A stretch of 64,000 nt of DNA from Paenibacillus dokdonensis. GTDB taxonomy: Bacteria; Bacillota; Bacilli; Paenibacillales; Paenibacillaceae. Under the pieces are notes generated by a model that saw only the letters and a list, made by a program, of their open reading frames with translations, ran no database searches and had not been told where the DNA came from. The DNA lies in the NCBI RefSeq assembly GCF_004916975.1, contig NZ_STGQ01000001.1, positions 396,993-460,992 of the forward strand, given 5' to 3'. The translations under genes were made by a program, and so were the position numbers. Of this stretch, positions 26,798-37,160 are shown piece by piece. The first letter of the stretch is position 1. Each line of letters opens with the position of its first letter.

Positions 26798-27925
26798 ATG
26801 AACAAGGGCATGGAGACACAGGGTCTGGATCAAATAGTACTGGAAAAGGGCGCCATCAAGAAATCGGCTGCGTATCTGGAGGAAAAAGGGTATCAGCAAG
26901 TGATTATTACGGCCGATGCAAACACATACGAGGCTGCGGGCAAGCAGCTGGAGCAGGAACTGCGGAAGACGATCCGAAGGACCAGCTTGTGTATCATTGA
27001 TCCGGGAGCTGCGAGAGATGTCGTTGCAGATGAACAATCGCTCCTGCAGCTGCTGATCGAGGTTGATCCTGAAAAGACAGACGCCGTTATTGCTGTGGGT
27101 TCAGGCACCATTCATGATATCGTCCGCTTTGCATGCTATAAGACGGGCAAGCCTTTTATTTCAATACCTACAGCCCCGTCGGTAGATGGTTTTACTTCAA
27201 AAGGAGCTCCGCTGATTATTCGCGGCGTCAAGAAGACATTTCTGGCATCAGCACCTGTGGCAATTTTCGCAGATCTGGATATTTTGGTTAAAGCTCCACA
27301 GAAGCTGGTCGCTGCGGGATTCGGGGATATGCTCGGCAAATATACCTCGCTATTTGATTGGAAGTTCTCTCATCTTACAGCAGATGAGCCTTATCATGAA
27401 CCGTCGGCAGTGATGACGGAAAAAGCGCTTCGTTCATGTGTGGAGCATGTGGATGATATCGGAGAACGGACAGAGGAAGGAATTCGTATTCTCATGACAG
27501 CTCTCATCGAATCCGGAATTGCCATGCTGATCTTTGGGCAGTCCCATCCGGCTTCGGGTGCAGAGCATCATGTATCCCATTATTGGGAGATGGAATATTT
27601 GCGCAGAGGCAGCCGGGCGCTGCTGCATGGTGCCAAGGTAGGCGTCGCCTGCGCTGAAATATCACGCCTTTACCATAATGCGGTTGATCGCGGGTTCTAT
27701 CCGGGTCAAGAGCCAGAAGCCCTGCGCCAGCATGGGGCAATCATACGGGAATGGCTGAAAGAGGTGCCTTCAGAAGGAGAGATCCGCTCGCTGCTCCAGC
27801 GTGCTGGTGGTCCTGTAAGCAAGGCAGAGCTCGGAATTGACAATGCGTTGTTAGAACGAAGTCTGCGGGAAGCACATCATGTGCGCGAACGCCGTACGAT
27901 GCTGCGCGCATTAAATGAAGCTTAG
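26798..27925 (+). CDS. egsA: sn-glycerol-1-phosphate dehydrogenase (AraM)
   Basis: A 375-residue iron-type alcohol dehydrogenase-fold enzyme of the EgsA/AraM group, which reduces dihydroxyacetone phosphate to sn-glycerol 1-phosphate. Cofactor motif AVGSGTIHDIVR near residue 95, FISIPTAPSVDGFTSKGAPL and metal-binding His in SHPASGAEHHVSHYWE are visible. In B. subtilis this gene (araM) lies in the ara operon although G1P is used for heptaprenylglyceryl phosphate. The link to arabinose is conserved but unexplained. ATG 26798 has GGGAGG upstream; the frame is open back into araB. araL, present in B. subtilis, is absent. Confidence 0.92.
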   Translation: MNKGMETQGLDQIVLEKGAIKKSAAYLEEKGYQQVIITADANTYEAAGKQLEQELRKTIRRTSLCIIDPGAARDVVADEQSLLQLLIEVDPEKTDAVIAVGSGTIHDIVRFACYKTGKPFISIPTAPSVDGFTSKGAPLIIRGVKKTFLASAPVAIFADLDILVKAPQKLVAAGFGDMLGKYTSLFDWKFSHLTADEPYHEPSAVMTEKALRSCVEHVDDIGERTEEGIRILMTALIESGIAMLIFGQSHPASGAEHHVSHYWEMEYLRRGSRALLHGAKVGVACAEISRLYHNAVDRGFYPGQEPEALRQHGAIIREWLKEVPSEGEIRSLLQRAGGPVSKAELGIDNALLERSLREAHHVRERRTMLRALNEA

Positions 27926-27976
27926 TTCAGGAGGCTGTTATCTATATAGAGTCAGCAGTCCAAGAAAATCAACAAA

Positions 27977-28009
27977 GGACCTGAAGCATAAACCGCATAC
28001 TTCAGGTCC
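27977..28009. terminator. terminator between egsA and the convergent ArsR-type gene
   Basis: GGACCTGAAG (27977-27986) pairs exactly with CTTCAGGTCC (28000-28009). T-rich sequence lies on both sides, weaker than usual, so it may serve either strand. Confidence 0.65.
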
Positions 28010-28046
28010 CTATTCGATAGCTGGCGTTTGCCGTGTTGCGGCTTGA

Positions 28047-28943
28047 TTAACCTTCCTTCACGTCATAAAGCACACGCGCCAACAAATCCTGGCCGTAATT
28101 GCCAAAGTTTTTGCCGAAGATGGTCAAGCCTCTTTTATTCTCGGGCTTCTCCGTAACGGCGATGCGGAAGGTCAATTCGCTTTTATAGTCAAGATTGATC
28201 TGGTCCAGGGTAACATCCGAAATCCGGCAGCCATCGATAAAGCTGCCTTCATGATTGATCCGGATCAGCTTCAGCATACCGTACTGGTTAAGATGAGGCG
28301 GCCACCAGTCCGGATTGAAGGTGCCGCGTGCATCCCCGAAGTCTCCGGGACTGGTCCATATGCCGATCTCAATCCCGTTGATATAGAAGTAAATATCCGA
28401 CGGGTAATTGTCACAGAAGCCGGGAGCCTCAGAGCCCAGTTCCATCGAGAACTGAATCTCCCGGAATGTCTGGTTAGGCTTCAGATAGTTGGGGATCCGG
28501 TATTCCAGAAACCCTTCCGTCAACCATATGATTTCGGCATCGATCCGCTGCGGATCAGCAAAATAGCGGGGATCATCAAAATCTCCTACAATGCTGTCTT
28601 TGGTCGCCAAGCCGCATGTAGGCAATGCTTGATAGTTGCTATAATGTCCTACCTGGATCTCTACTTCATATAAATTCTTCACATCTTTGCTGCGCAGGTC
28701 CACCATCAGCTTGTCTTTATTAAGGTAGCATATCTTCTGAATACCATGTTTGCCAACACTGGTGTTGATTTCAATGAGCCCGCTTTCCTCAAGCTTTTTG
28801 ACATGCATCGTAATGGCTCCATTGCTCAAATTAAGCTTACCCGCAAGGTCATTCAGGTTGAGAGTCTGGTTTTTGGCAAGCAATTCGAGGATCTGGATTC
28901 TGATTTCAGAGCTCAATGCTTTAAAAATATCAATACCGCTCAT
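28047..28943 (-). CDS. ArsR-type HTH regulator with large beta-rich C-terminal domain
   Basis: About 298 residues. The N-terminal 70 residues are an ArsR-like winged helix (IFKALSSEIRIQILELLAKN, LAGKLNLSNGAITMHVKKL). Residues about 80-298 form an acidic, aromatic-rich beta domain with FREIQFSMELGSEAPGF, SDIYFYINGIEIGIWTSPG, FNPDWWPPHLNQYGMLKLI and GLTIFGKNFGNYGQDLLARV. It looks like a jelly-roll sugar-binding module, but I do not recognise a named family. No Cys metal site is visible. It is divergent from the abfA operon, the natural regulatory target. Starts are ATG 28943 (AAGGA six bases upstream) or ATG 28964. The arabinan operon could thus be controlled by an oligosaccharide sensor independent of AraR. 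Confidence 0.75.
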   Translation of the reverse strand: MSGIDIFKALSSEIRIQILELLAKNQTLNLNDLAGKLNLSNGAITMHVKKLEESGLIEINTSVGKHGIQKICYLNKDKLMVDLRSKDVKNLYEVEIQVGHYSNYQALPTCGLATKDSIVGDFDDPRYFADPQRIDAEIIWLTEGFLEYRIPNYLKPNQTFREIQFSMELGSEAPGFCDNYPSDIYFYINGIEIGIWTSPGDFGDARGTFNPDWWPPHLNQYGMLKLIRINHEGSFIDGCRISDVTLDQINLDYKSELTFRIAVTEKPENKRGLTIFGKNFGNYGQDLLARVLYDVKEG

Positions 28944-29032
28944 CAAATCCTTGATGTAGATCATATAAACGAAACCCTCTTCCGGTAGGTAATGGATAAA
29001 ATTGCATTCATTTATTTTAGATAATTATAAAC

Positions 29033-29046
29033 TAACGTAGTCGTTA
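29033..29046. promoter_or_regulatory. inverted repeat, candidate operator of the ArsR-type gene
   Basis: TAACG (29033-29037) and CGTTA (29042-29046) flank TAGT. It lies 70-90 bp upstream of the minus-strand start and may be an autoregulatory site. The 390-bp gap (28965-29354) is very AT-rich and contains no gene. Confidence 0.35.
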
Positions 29047-29247
29047 AAGATAGTATTCAATCTTTTTTTGCTAGAATATCACGATTTGTTAATGTCTAGA
29101 TGTGTATTATCTATGTTTGTTTTAAACTAAATTGAAATATAATGTGAAAAGTAAGCCTAATTCGAGAGTTTAGCAAGAATTTCATGACTATATCCATTGA
29201 AATAAAAATTAATTTTATAAAAACCTAAAAAGATTTATACTTTATCG

Positions 29248-29276
29248 TTTACATTCCATTTTCCATATGTTATTTT
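29248..29276 (+). promoter_or_regulatory. candidate abfA promoter
   Basis: TTTACA (29248-29253), 17-bp spacer, TATTTT (29271-29276); predicted start about 29283, 70 bp before abfA. Moderate consensus match. Confidence 0.4.
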
Positions 29277-29281
29277 ATACC

Positions 29282-29295
29282 TGTAAGCGGATTCA
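29282..29295 (+). promoter_or_regulatory. CcpA cre site at abfA operon start
   Basis: TGTAAGCGGATTCA matches TGWAANCGNTNWCA at nine of ten fixed positions. It covers the predicted transcription start, where CcpA would repress the arabinan-degradation operon when preferred sugars are present. Confidence 0.6.
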
Positions 29296-29299
29296 TTTA

Positions 29300-29320
29300 A
29301 TAAAACGTAAAATGTTTTAT
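29300..29320 (+). promoter_or_regulatory. inverted repeat, candidate operator before abfA
   Basis: ATAAAAC (29300-29306) and GTTTTAT (29314-29320) are exact inverse repeats with a seven-base spacer, just after the cre and 35 bp before abfA. Possible binding site for the divergent ArsR-type protein. Confidence 0.4.
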
Positions 29321-29354
29321 ATAAATATAAATTAAATGGAAAGGTGATGATTAA

Positions 29355-30881
<1,527 letters not shown>

Positions 30882-30900
30882 AAATGCAGGAGGGTCAAGT

Positions 30901-32235
30901 ATGAAGAAAAAATGGTTGGTTACACTGCTGGTGCTTACGATGACATCGCTTTTGTGGGGATGCGGCGCCAAGTCGTCCTCGTCTTCCAAAGGGGAAACCT
31001 CGGTGCTGGACGCCGGGGCGGGGGAAAGCGCAACGGAATTATCTTATTGGACATTTGTAGAACTGCATGGACAGCACTTTGAGAAAATGCTTGAAAAATG
31101 GAACAAAGCAAATCCGGACCGCCAGATCAAGCTGAATGTAACCGTTATGCCATACGATGACATGCACAACAAGCTGTCGATTGCTGTTCAGACCGGGGTA
31201 GGCGCGCCGGATATTGCGGACATCGAGCTTGGCAAATACCCCGACTTCATGAAGGGCACTCCGCAGCTTGAGCCTCTGGACGATGTGGTGAAACCGTACA
31301 AAGACACCGTTGTCCAATCACAGCTGGATCTGTACAGCAAAGATGGGACCGTTTACGGGTTGTCCACGCATGTCGGAGCCTCCGTTGCTTTTTACAACAC
31401 GGAAATTCTGAAGGAAGCAGGCGTTGATTATAAAACCATCGTCACCTGGGATGATTTCAAGAAAGCGGGCATGCAGGTCTACGAGAAAACCGGCAAGTAC
31501 ATGGGAACTGCAGACACCAGTGCCACATGGCAGGAATCCATGATGCTTGCCCAGCAGGGAGCTGATTTTACCGATGAGGCTGGTAATCCGAAAGTGAATT
31601 CCGAGCAAATGATCAAGGGGCTTTCCATCCTGAAGGATCTGAAGGACAACAACGTGATTGCAACCATAGCAGGCGGCCAGCCGGATACTGAAGAGGCTTA
31701 TGGCGAATTCAATTCAGGGAATTATGCTACCGCATTCATGCCGCTATGGGAGATGTCCCGTTACACCAACTACATGGCTGACCTTTCCGGCAAAATCGCC
31801 ATTGCACCGATTCCTGTCATCGAGAAGGGCATGCCGCGCTCTTATGGCGGTGGAGGTACGGCAACCGTTGTAACCAAAACAGCCAAAGACGTTCAACTGG
31901 CTAAAGAATTCATTGCATATGCCAAGCTCTCCCTTGATGCCAATATTGAAATTTGGAATACGCTCGGATTTGATCCGATCAATATGGACGTATGGGATAT
32001 GAAGGATGTGACCCATAATCCGGAAAACAAGTTCGTTAAGTATTTCGTCAACAACCCGTTTGACGTACTGAATGACATTAAAAGTGAAATTAAGCTTATC
32101 AAATCCACTCCAGCCAGTCCTACCATCAATAACATACTCTGCACAGTGACCCTAAACGAGATCTTTGAGGACGGAAAAGACATCAAGAAAGCACTGGATG
32201 ATGCTCAGGCGCAAATCGAGCAAGAATTGAAATAA
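30901..32235 (+). CDS. araN: arabino-oligosaccharide-binding lipoprotein (AraN-like)
   Basis: About 444 residues; signal peptide with lipobox SLLWGC (Cys lipidated), a Ser-rich linker and a solute-binding fold: ELSYWTFVELHGQHFEKML, VQTGVGAPDIADIELGKYPDF, YGLSTHVGASVAFYNTE. It resembles B. subtilis AraN, which with AraPQ imports alpha-1,5-arabino-oligosaccharides. That ligand is inferred from the GH51-GH51-GH43 neighbourhood. ATG 30901 has GCAGGAGGG upstream and is chosen over the in-frame ATG at 30868, which overlaps abfA. No ATPase is encoded; MsmX elsewhere is expected. Confidence 0.88.
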   Translation: MKKKWLVTLLVLTMTSLLWGCGAKSSSSSKGETSVLDAGAGESATELSYWTFVELHGQHFEKMLEKWNKANPDRQIKLNVTVMPYDDMHNKLSIAVQTGVGAPDIADIELGKYPDFMKGTPQLEPLDDVVKPYKDTVVQSQLDLYSKDGTVYGLSTHVGASVAFYNTEILKEAGVDYKTIVTWDDFKKAGMQVYEKTGKYMGTADTSATWQESMMLAQQGADFTDEAGNPKVNSEQMIKGLSILKDLKDNNVIATIAGGQPDTEEAYGEFNSGNYATAFMPLWEMSRYTNYMADLSGKIAIAPIPVIEKGMPRSYGGGGTATVVTKTAKDVQLAKEFIAYAKLSLDANIEIWNTLGFDPINMDVWDMKDVTHNPENKFVKYFVNNPFDVLNDIKSEIKLIKSTPASPTINNILCTVTLNEIFEDGKDIKKALDDAQAQIEQELK

Positions 32236-32258
32236 GCAATCATGGTACCAAAACTTGA

Positions 32259-32285
32259 GAGCTGCTCTGTACCAGAGTAGCTCTC
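32259..32285 (+). repeat. intergenic hairpin between araN and araP
   Basis: GAGAGCTGCTCT and AGAGTAGCTCTCT halves at 32259-32285 form an imperfect stem. Such hairpins after binding-protein genes often protect the mRNA 3' end so the binding protein is overproduced. Inference from position. Confidence 0.4.
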
Positions 32286-32307
32286 TTTCCAAAAGGGGTA
32301 GGAGGCT

Positions 32308-33201
32308 ATGATAAAAAGATTTCTGTATTCGCAAAAAGTTGCTCCTTATGTGTTCGTGCTGCCATTCATTTTGATTTTTCTTATTTTCTGGGTATATCCG
32401 CTAGGGAGTTCTCTGAGCATGAGCTTTCAAAAGGTGACGCTTGGACAGGATGCGCAGTGGGTGGGCTTTGATAATTATACCAAGCTCATGGGTGACAAGA
32501 CCTTTTTCAAAGCAGTCGCTAACAGCGCGATATACATGGTGCTGACACTTGTCATTTTGATTCCGTTTCCAATGCTGTTTGCCGTACTGATCAACAGTAA
32601 GCTGATGTGGGCAAGGGAATTTTTTAAATCTTCCTTCTTCTTCCCGGCGCTCACTTCGGTTGTTGTAGCGGGTACGATTTTCCGGCTGATGTTTGGTGAG
32701 ATGGAAGGCTCGATGATCAACAGCATCCTCGGCCTCTTCGGCATCGAACCCATGAAGTTTTTGAAAGGACAGGTAACAGGATATATTGCTTTGGTGGCGC
32801 TCGCCACATGGAGATGGACCGGGGTGAATATGCTTTATTTCCTTTCGGGGCTCAAGAATATTCCGGATGACTATTACGAAGCTGCATCGATTGACGGTGC
32901 ATCCAGGTTCCAGAAGTTCACGAAAATCACGATGCCGCTGCTTAAACCCACTTCGATTTACGTCCTTACGATAAGTATCTACGCCGGTCTTGCGATGTTC
33001 ATCGAGAGCATGATGCTGTGGAACGGAAACAACTCCCCCAAAAATATCGGTCTTACCATCGTGGGGTATTTGTATCGTCAAGGGATCGAGAAGAATAATC
33101 TGGGCTATGCGGCGGCAGTCGGCATTGTACTGCTTGCCATCACGATGATTATCAACCTGACTCAACTGGCATTCTCCGGAATGTTTAAGAAGGAGGATTA
33201 A
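32308..33201 (+). CDS. araP: ABC transporter permease (AraP-like)
   Basis: A 297-residue MalF-type permease with six hydrophobic segments; the first is VAPYVFVLPFILIFLIFWVY. The EAA loop YEAASIDGASRFQKFTKI near residue 193 docks a MsmX-type ATPase. Its place between the binding protein and the second permease supports AraP; the gap of 72 bp after araN includes a short inverted repeat (GAGAGCTGCT / AGTAGCTCTC at about 32259-32284) that could stabilise the upstream mRNA. ATG 32308 follows GGGTAGGAGG. Confidence 0.87.
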   Translation: MIKRFLYSQKVAPYVFVLPFILIFLIFWVYPLGSSLSMSFQKVTLGQDAQWVGFDNYTKLMGDKTFFKAVANSAIYMVLTLVILIPFPMLFAVLINSKLMWAREFFKSSFFFPALTSVVVAGTIFRLMFGEMEGSMINSILGLFGIEPMKFLKGQVTGYIALVALATWRWTGVNMLYFLSGLKNIPDDYYEAASIDGASRFQKFTKITMPLLKPTSIYVLTISIYAGLAMFIESMMLWNGNNSPKNIGLTIVGYLYRQGIEKNNLGYAAAVGIVLLAITMIINLTQLAFSGMFKKED

Positions 33202-33203
33202 GC

Positions 33204-34037
33204 ATGAAAAAGGATATGGTGTTGAAAACAGTCCTCTTTATCTTTTTTGCGGTTGTGGGTCTTCTTATTCTCATTCCATTCTATGCGGTAACGATTGCCT
33301 CGTTTAAGCCAGGCGGGGATCTCATCCGCTACGGTCTTAACCTGCGGTTTGATCTGTCCGTGATGAGCCTGGATAACTTCGCTTATTTGTTTACGGGAGA
33401 TCATGCCTATTTTACATGGTTCTTTAATTCCTTATTTTTGACGGTTGCTCAGGTTGCTCTGACGCTGATTGTTAGCGCGACGGTGGCCTATGGCTTTTCG
33501 GCATATGAATTTAAGGGAAAAAACATTCTTTTTATATGTGTGCTACTCATTATGATGGTTCCATTTGAGATTTTGCTGCTTCCGCTCTATACGCTGATTT
33601 TCAACATTGGACTGATGAACTCTTACTCTGCGATTATTTTGCCCGGGGTCGCGAGTGCGGCCACGATTTTCTTCTTTAGACAATATCTCAGTGGCATTCC
33701 CAAGGAAATTATTTCGGCAGGCCGTGTGGATGGCGCCTCCGAATACGGAATATACATTCGTCTGATTTTGCCGATCATGAAGCCGTCGTTTGCAGCCATG
33801 GCGATTTTGAACGGAATGAACAGCTGGAACAATTTCCTGTGGCCGTTCATGGTTCTCAGCGATGATAGAAAGTACACGCTGCCCATTGGTCTGAAGACGC
33901 TGCTTACTCCTTACGGCAACAACTATGATCTGCTTATCGTAGGGTCCTTCTTTTCGATTATCCCCATCTTCATCCTGTTCGTCGCCTTCCAGAAATACTT
34001 TATCGATGGCATGACGGCAGGTGCGGTTAAAGGCTAG
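33204..34037 (+). CDS. araQ: ABC transporter permease (AraQ-like)
   Basis: A 277-residue MalG-type permease, six segments, EAA loop EIISAGRVDGASEYGIYIRL near residue 172. Starts two bases after araP stops, with GAAGGAGG inside the end of araP, so the two are translationally linked. Together with AraP it should form the transport channel. The terminal MTAGAVKG is the usual MalG-type ending. Confidence 0.88.
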   Translation: MKKDMVLKTVLFIFFAVVGLLILIPFYAVTIASFKPGGDLIRYGLNLRFDLSVMSLDNFAYLFTGDHAYFTWFFNSLFLTVAQVALTLIVSATVAYGFSAYEFKGKNILFICVLLIMMVPFEILLLPLYTLIFNIGLMNSYSAIILPGVASAATIFFFRQYLSGIPKEIISAGRVDGASEYGIYIRLILPIMKPSFAAMAILNGMNSWNNFLWPFMVLSDDRKYTLPIGLKTLLTPYGNNYDLLIVGSFFSIIPIFILFVAFQKYFIDGMTAGAVKG

Positions 34038-34094
34038 ACCGTTTTAAAAAAATGATTTTCAATAAAACAACTGGCAGAGAGCGAGGAAGATTTG

Positions 34095-35576
34095 ATGATT
34101 AAAATGCATATTAACAAGCAGCAGACCCATGGGACGATCAGCCGTTATTTGTACGGACAATTTGCCGAGCATCTCGGCCGATGCATCTATGAAGGCATAT
34201 GGGTAGGAGAAGATTCGCCCATCCCGAATACGGAGGGTTACCGCAATGATGTTCTGAAGGCACTTCAGAATCTGAATATACCGGTACTGCGCTGGCCTGG
34301 CGGCTGTTTTGCGGATGAATACCACTGGATGGACTGCATCGGCCCCAAATCAAAGCGGGCACGGATGATTAACAATCACTGGGGGGGCGTGGAGGAAAAT
34401 AACCACTTCGGTACGCATGAATTTTTGCGCTTATGCGAGCTGCTGCAAACCGAGCCCTACATCAGCGGAAACGTGGGCAGCGGCACCGTACGGGAAATGC
34501 AGCAGTGGGTGGAATATATGACTCTTGACGGAGAATCGCCGATGGCCAGCCTGCGTAAGGAAAATGGGCGTGAGGAGCCGTGGAAGCTGCCCTTTTTCGG
34601 TGTGGGGAACGAAAACTGGGGCTGCGGCGGGAATATGAGGCCGGAATACTACGCGGATCTGTACCGCCACTATTCTACCTATGTCCGAAATTACGGCGGT
34701 AACCGGATATATAAAATCGCTTGCGGACCCAATACCGCCGACTATCACTGGACAGAGGTCCTGATGCGTGAAGCCGCAGGACTGATGGATGGTCTCAGCC
34801 TGCACTACTATACACTGCCTACGGGCGAGTGGTCCGGAAGCAAAGGTTCTGCAACGGAATACGGTGTGGATGCGTGGTTCTCCACGATGAAGAACACGTT
34901 GTATATGGAAGAACTCATCGTCAAGCATTCCAAAATCATGGATAAATACGATCCTGAAGGCAGAGTCGGGCTCATTATTGATGAATGGGGCAGCTGGTAT
35001 GATGTCGAGCCGGGCACGAATCCGGGATTCCTGTATCAGCAAAATACGCTTCGCGATGCATTGATCGCCGGTACCAATCTCAACATTTTCCACAAGTACA
35101 GTCAACGCGTGAAAATGGCAAACATCGCCCAAGTGGTCAATGTGCTGCAAGCCATGGTGCTGACAGAGGGAGATCAGATGCTGCTCACTCCGACGTACCA
35201 TGTATTTCATATGTATAAAGTACATCAGGATGCCGAGCTGTTGGATGTATCGTTTGATAGTCCAATGTATAAACATGGAGCAGAGATGATTCCGCAGATT
35301 AACATGTCCGCTTCTGTGGATGCCAATGGCGTCATTCACTTGTCCATCTGTAACCTTCATCATGCGGAAAGTGTTTCAGTCCGCTGCCTTCTGGAAGGAG
35401 TGGAAGACAAGCAGGTGACAGGTACCATCCTTGCACATTCTTCACTGAATGCCCATAACACATTCCAACATCCTAACGAGGTTGCACCGGTGACATTTAC
35501 CGGGGCCAAGCTGGAAGAAGGCGAGCTGATTGTTGAACTTCCGCCTGCCTCGGTAGTTGTTCTGGATCTGAAATAA
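34095..35576 (+). CDS. second GH51 alpha-L-arabinofuranosidase
   Basis: A 493-residue GH51 enzyme, a distant paralogue of the abfA product. It has a shorter N-terminus ([20 protein letters not shown]), [20 protein letters not shown], the acid/base Glu in [20 protein letters not shown] and the nucleophile Glu in [15 protein letters not shown]. The GNENWG and DEWGSWY variants distinguish it from the first enzyme and are typical of a different GH51 branch, so linkage or side-chain preference may differ. No signal peptide. ATG 34095 has GAGGAAG upstream. It follows araQ by 57 bp. Confidence 0.93.
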   Translation: MIKMHINKQQTHGTISRYLYGQFAEHLGRCIYEGIWVGEDSPIPNTEGYRNDVLKALQNLNIPVLRWPGGCFADEYHWMDCIGPKSKRARMINNHWGGVEENNHFGTHEFLRLCELLQTEPYISGNVGSGTVREMQQWVEYMTLDGESPMASLRKENGREEPWKLPFFGVGNENWGCGGNMRPEYYADLYRHYSTYVRNYGGNRIYKIACGPNTADYHWTEVLMREAAGLMDGLSLHYYTLPTGEWSGSKGSATEYGVDAWFSTMKNTLYMEELIVKHSKIMDKYDPEGRVGLIIDEWGSWYDVEPGTNPGFLYQQNTLRDALIAGTNLNIFHKYSQRVKMANIAQVVNVLQAMVLTEGDQMLLTPTYHVFHMYKVHQDAELLDVSFDSPMYKHGAEMIPQINMSASVDANGVIHLSICNLHHAESVSVRCLLEGVEDKQVTGTILAHSSLNAHNTFQHPNEVAPVTFTGAKLEEGELIVELPPASVVVLDLK

Positions 35577-35586
35577 GGTGGCTTTG

Positions 35587-35865
35587 ATGGAGCAGCGTCA
35601 GAATCAGTGTAGAGGATGCATGGAGAGTGTTCAGATCTCATCTGAAAAATTGGAACGGCTTGTGGAAATTGCGACCCGTGGCAGAGAAAGCGTGCCGGAC
35701 GAAGAATACGCATGGCGTATGGAGCAATGTCAGCAATGCCCTGGCCTCCAGTATGGAACCACCTGCCGCTATTGCGGCTGCCTGGTTGCCGTAAGGGCCC
35801 GCTTGCAGGAGTCTGTCTGCCCGTTTCCTCTCGTTCCGAAATGGGATTCGTCGGCAGCCCTGTGA
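35587..35865 (+). CDS. DUF6171-like cysteine-rich small protein
   Basis: A 92-residue protein with eight Cys: an N-terminal CRGCM pair, a central CQQCPGLQYGTTCRYCGC cluster and one near the C-terminus (ESVCPFPLVPKW). The spacing implies one or two structural zinc or iron-sulfur sites. This pattern matches the DUF6171 group of Bacilli, of unknown function. It starts ten bases after the GH51 stop, with AAGGTGG before ATG 35587, and ends 44 bp before the GH43 gene, so belongs to the arabinan operon. No membrane or signal segment. Its role in sugar use is unknown. Confidence 0.72.
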   Translation: MEQRQNQCRGCMESVQISSEKLERLVEIATRGRESVPDEEYAWRMEQCQQCPGLQYGTTCRYCGCLVAVRARLQESVCPFPLVPKWDSSAAL

Positions 35866-35909
35866 ATTCCAATCCAGACTAAACTGTGCTACATAAAGGA
35901 GAAACCAAC

Positions 35910-36884
35910 ATGAATACAAACCAGGAATACAACAATCCTATCGTATGGCAGCGAGCCGACCCGTGGGTGTATAAGCACAGCGATCATTATTACTACTTTA
36001 CAGCTTCCGTGCCAGAGTATGACCGGATTGAGATTCGCAGATCCCGAACCCTGCAGGGATTGGGTGAAGCTGAGCCAACAGTGGCATGGCGAAAATATGA
36101 CAGCGGCCCGCTCAGCGCGAATATCTGGGCGCCGGAGCTTCACTATATAAGCGGCAAATGGTACATCTATTTTGCAGCTGCACGGACGACGGAGACAAAA
36201 GCTGGCTTATTCGATCACCGGATGTACGTGCTGGAGAATGACTCGGCCAATCCAATGGAAGGGCAATGGGTTGAAAAGGGACAGATTCGTACAAAATGGG
36301 AATCGTTCGCTCTGGACGCAACCACGTTTAAACATCATGACGTCCTGTACTACGTATGGGCGCAAAAGGATCCGGAAATCGAGGGGAATTCGAATCTGTA
36401 TATCTCGGTCATGAGCAATCCGTGGACGTTAACGGGGGAACAGGTGATGATCTCGACTCCGGAATACCCTTGGGAAATCATTGGTTTTAAAGTCAATGAG
36501 GGAGCAGCGGTTCTGAAGCGGAATGGGCGCATTTATATCAGTTACTCAGCCAGTGCTACGGATCACAACTATTGCATGGGCCTGCTGTATGCGGATGAAT
36601 CGTCCGACCTGCTGAATCCTGCTTCCTGGGTGAAATCATCTCAGCCCGTATTCCAGACATCGGAAGAAAATGGTCAATATGGACCGGGGCATAACAGCTT
36701 TACGGTTTCGGAGGATGGAAAAGATGTGATCGTGTATCATGCCCGTAATTATAAAGAAATTACAGGTGATCCGCTGTATGATCCAAACCGCCATACCAGA
36801 GCTCAGATGTTTACCTGGAATGAGGACGGGATGCCAGACTTCGGTGTTCCGGCTCCGGATGCACCGGTTAAGGAAATGAAGTAA
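35910..36884 (+). CDS. GH43 glycoside hydrolase (arabinanase/arabinofuranosidase type)
   Basis: A 324-residue five-bladed beta-propeller enzyme. Typical GH43 residues: catalytic base Asp in QRADPWVYKHSDHYYY, pKa-modulating Asp in FALDATTFKH, and general acid Glu in FKVNEGAAVLKR, with WAPELHYISGKWYIYFAA as a blade signature. No signal peptide, so it acts on imported oligosaccharides. It fits the small intracellular exo-acting GH43 enzymes for alpha-1,5-arabino-oligosaccharides; xylosidase activity cannot be excluded. ATG 35910 follows AAAGGAG; last gene of the operon, followed by a terminator. Confidence 0.88.
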   Translation: MNTNQEYNNPIVWQRADPWVYKHSDHYYYFTASVPEYDRIEIRRSRTLQGLGEAEPTVAWRKYDSGPLSANIWAPELHYISGKWYIYFAAARTTETKAGLFDHRMYVLENDSANPMEGQWVEKGQIRTKWESFALDATTFKHHDVLYYVWAQKDPEIEGNSNLYISVMSNPWTLTGEQVMISTPEYPWEIIGFKVNEGAAVLKRNGRIYISYSASATDHNYCMGLLYADESSDLLNPASWVKSSQPVFQTSEENGQYGPGHNSFTVSEDGKDVIVYHARNYKEITGDPLYDPNRHTRAQMFTWNEDGMPDFGVPAPDAPVKEMK

Positions 36885-36905
36885 AACTAAGCTAATGCCG
36901 ATAAA

Positions 36906-36939
36906 AGGGTCCGCTTTCAAAACAGCGGGCTCTTTTTTT
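36906..36939 (+). terminator. terminator of the arabinan operon
   Basis: GGGTCCGCT (36907-36915) pairs with AGCGGGCTC (36924-36932), followed by seven Ts. Confidence 0.8.
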
Positions 36940-37160
36940 GTGAATTATTGCATCATAACGGCTGATATGAACCTGCATGCGAATAAAATGTATACTATTG
37001 CAGAAGGCGATTATATGTTGGAAGGAACTGAGCGGAGCATGAAATAACACGAATTCCGCATTTTATGATGGATTATGGCTGTTTAAGGTTAAAGGGTATT
37101 ATAGAGGAATAAAGTTATTGGAAGAAAATAGTTGGTCATACTAAGACATGATGGAGTCGA

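Noticed and set aside
34431..35363. 310-codon antisense open frame inside the second GH51 gene
   Set aside because: Same reason: no ribosome site and no protein-like motif, whereas GH51 catalytic motifs are on the plus strand.
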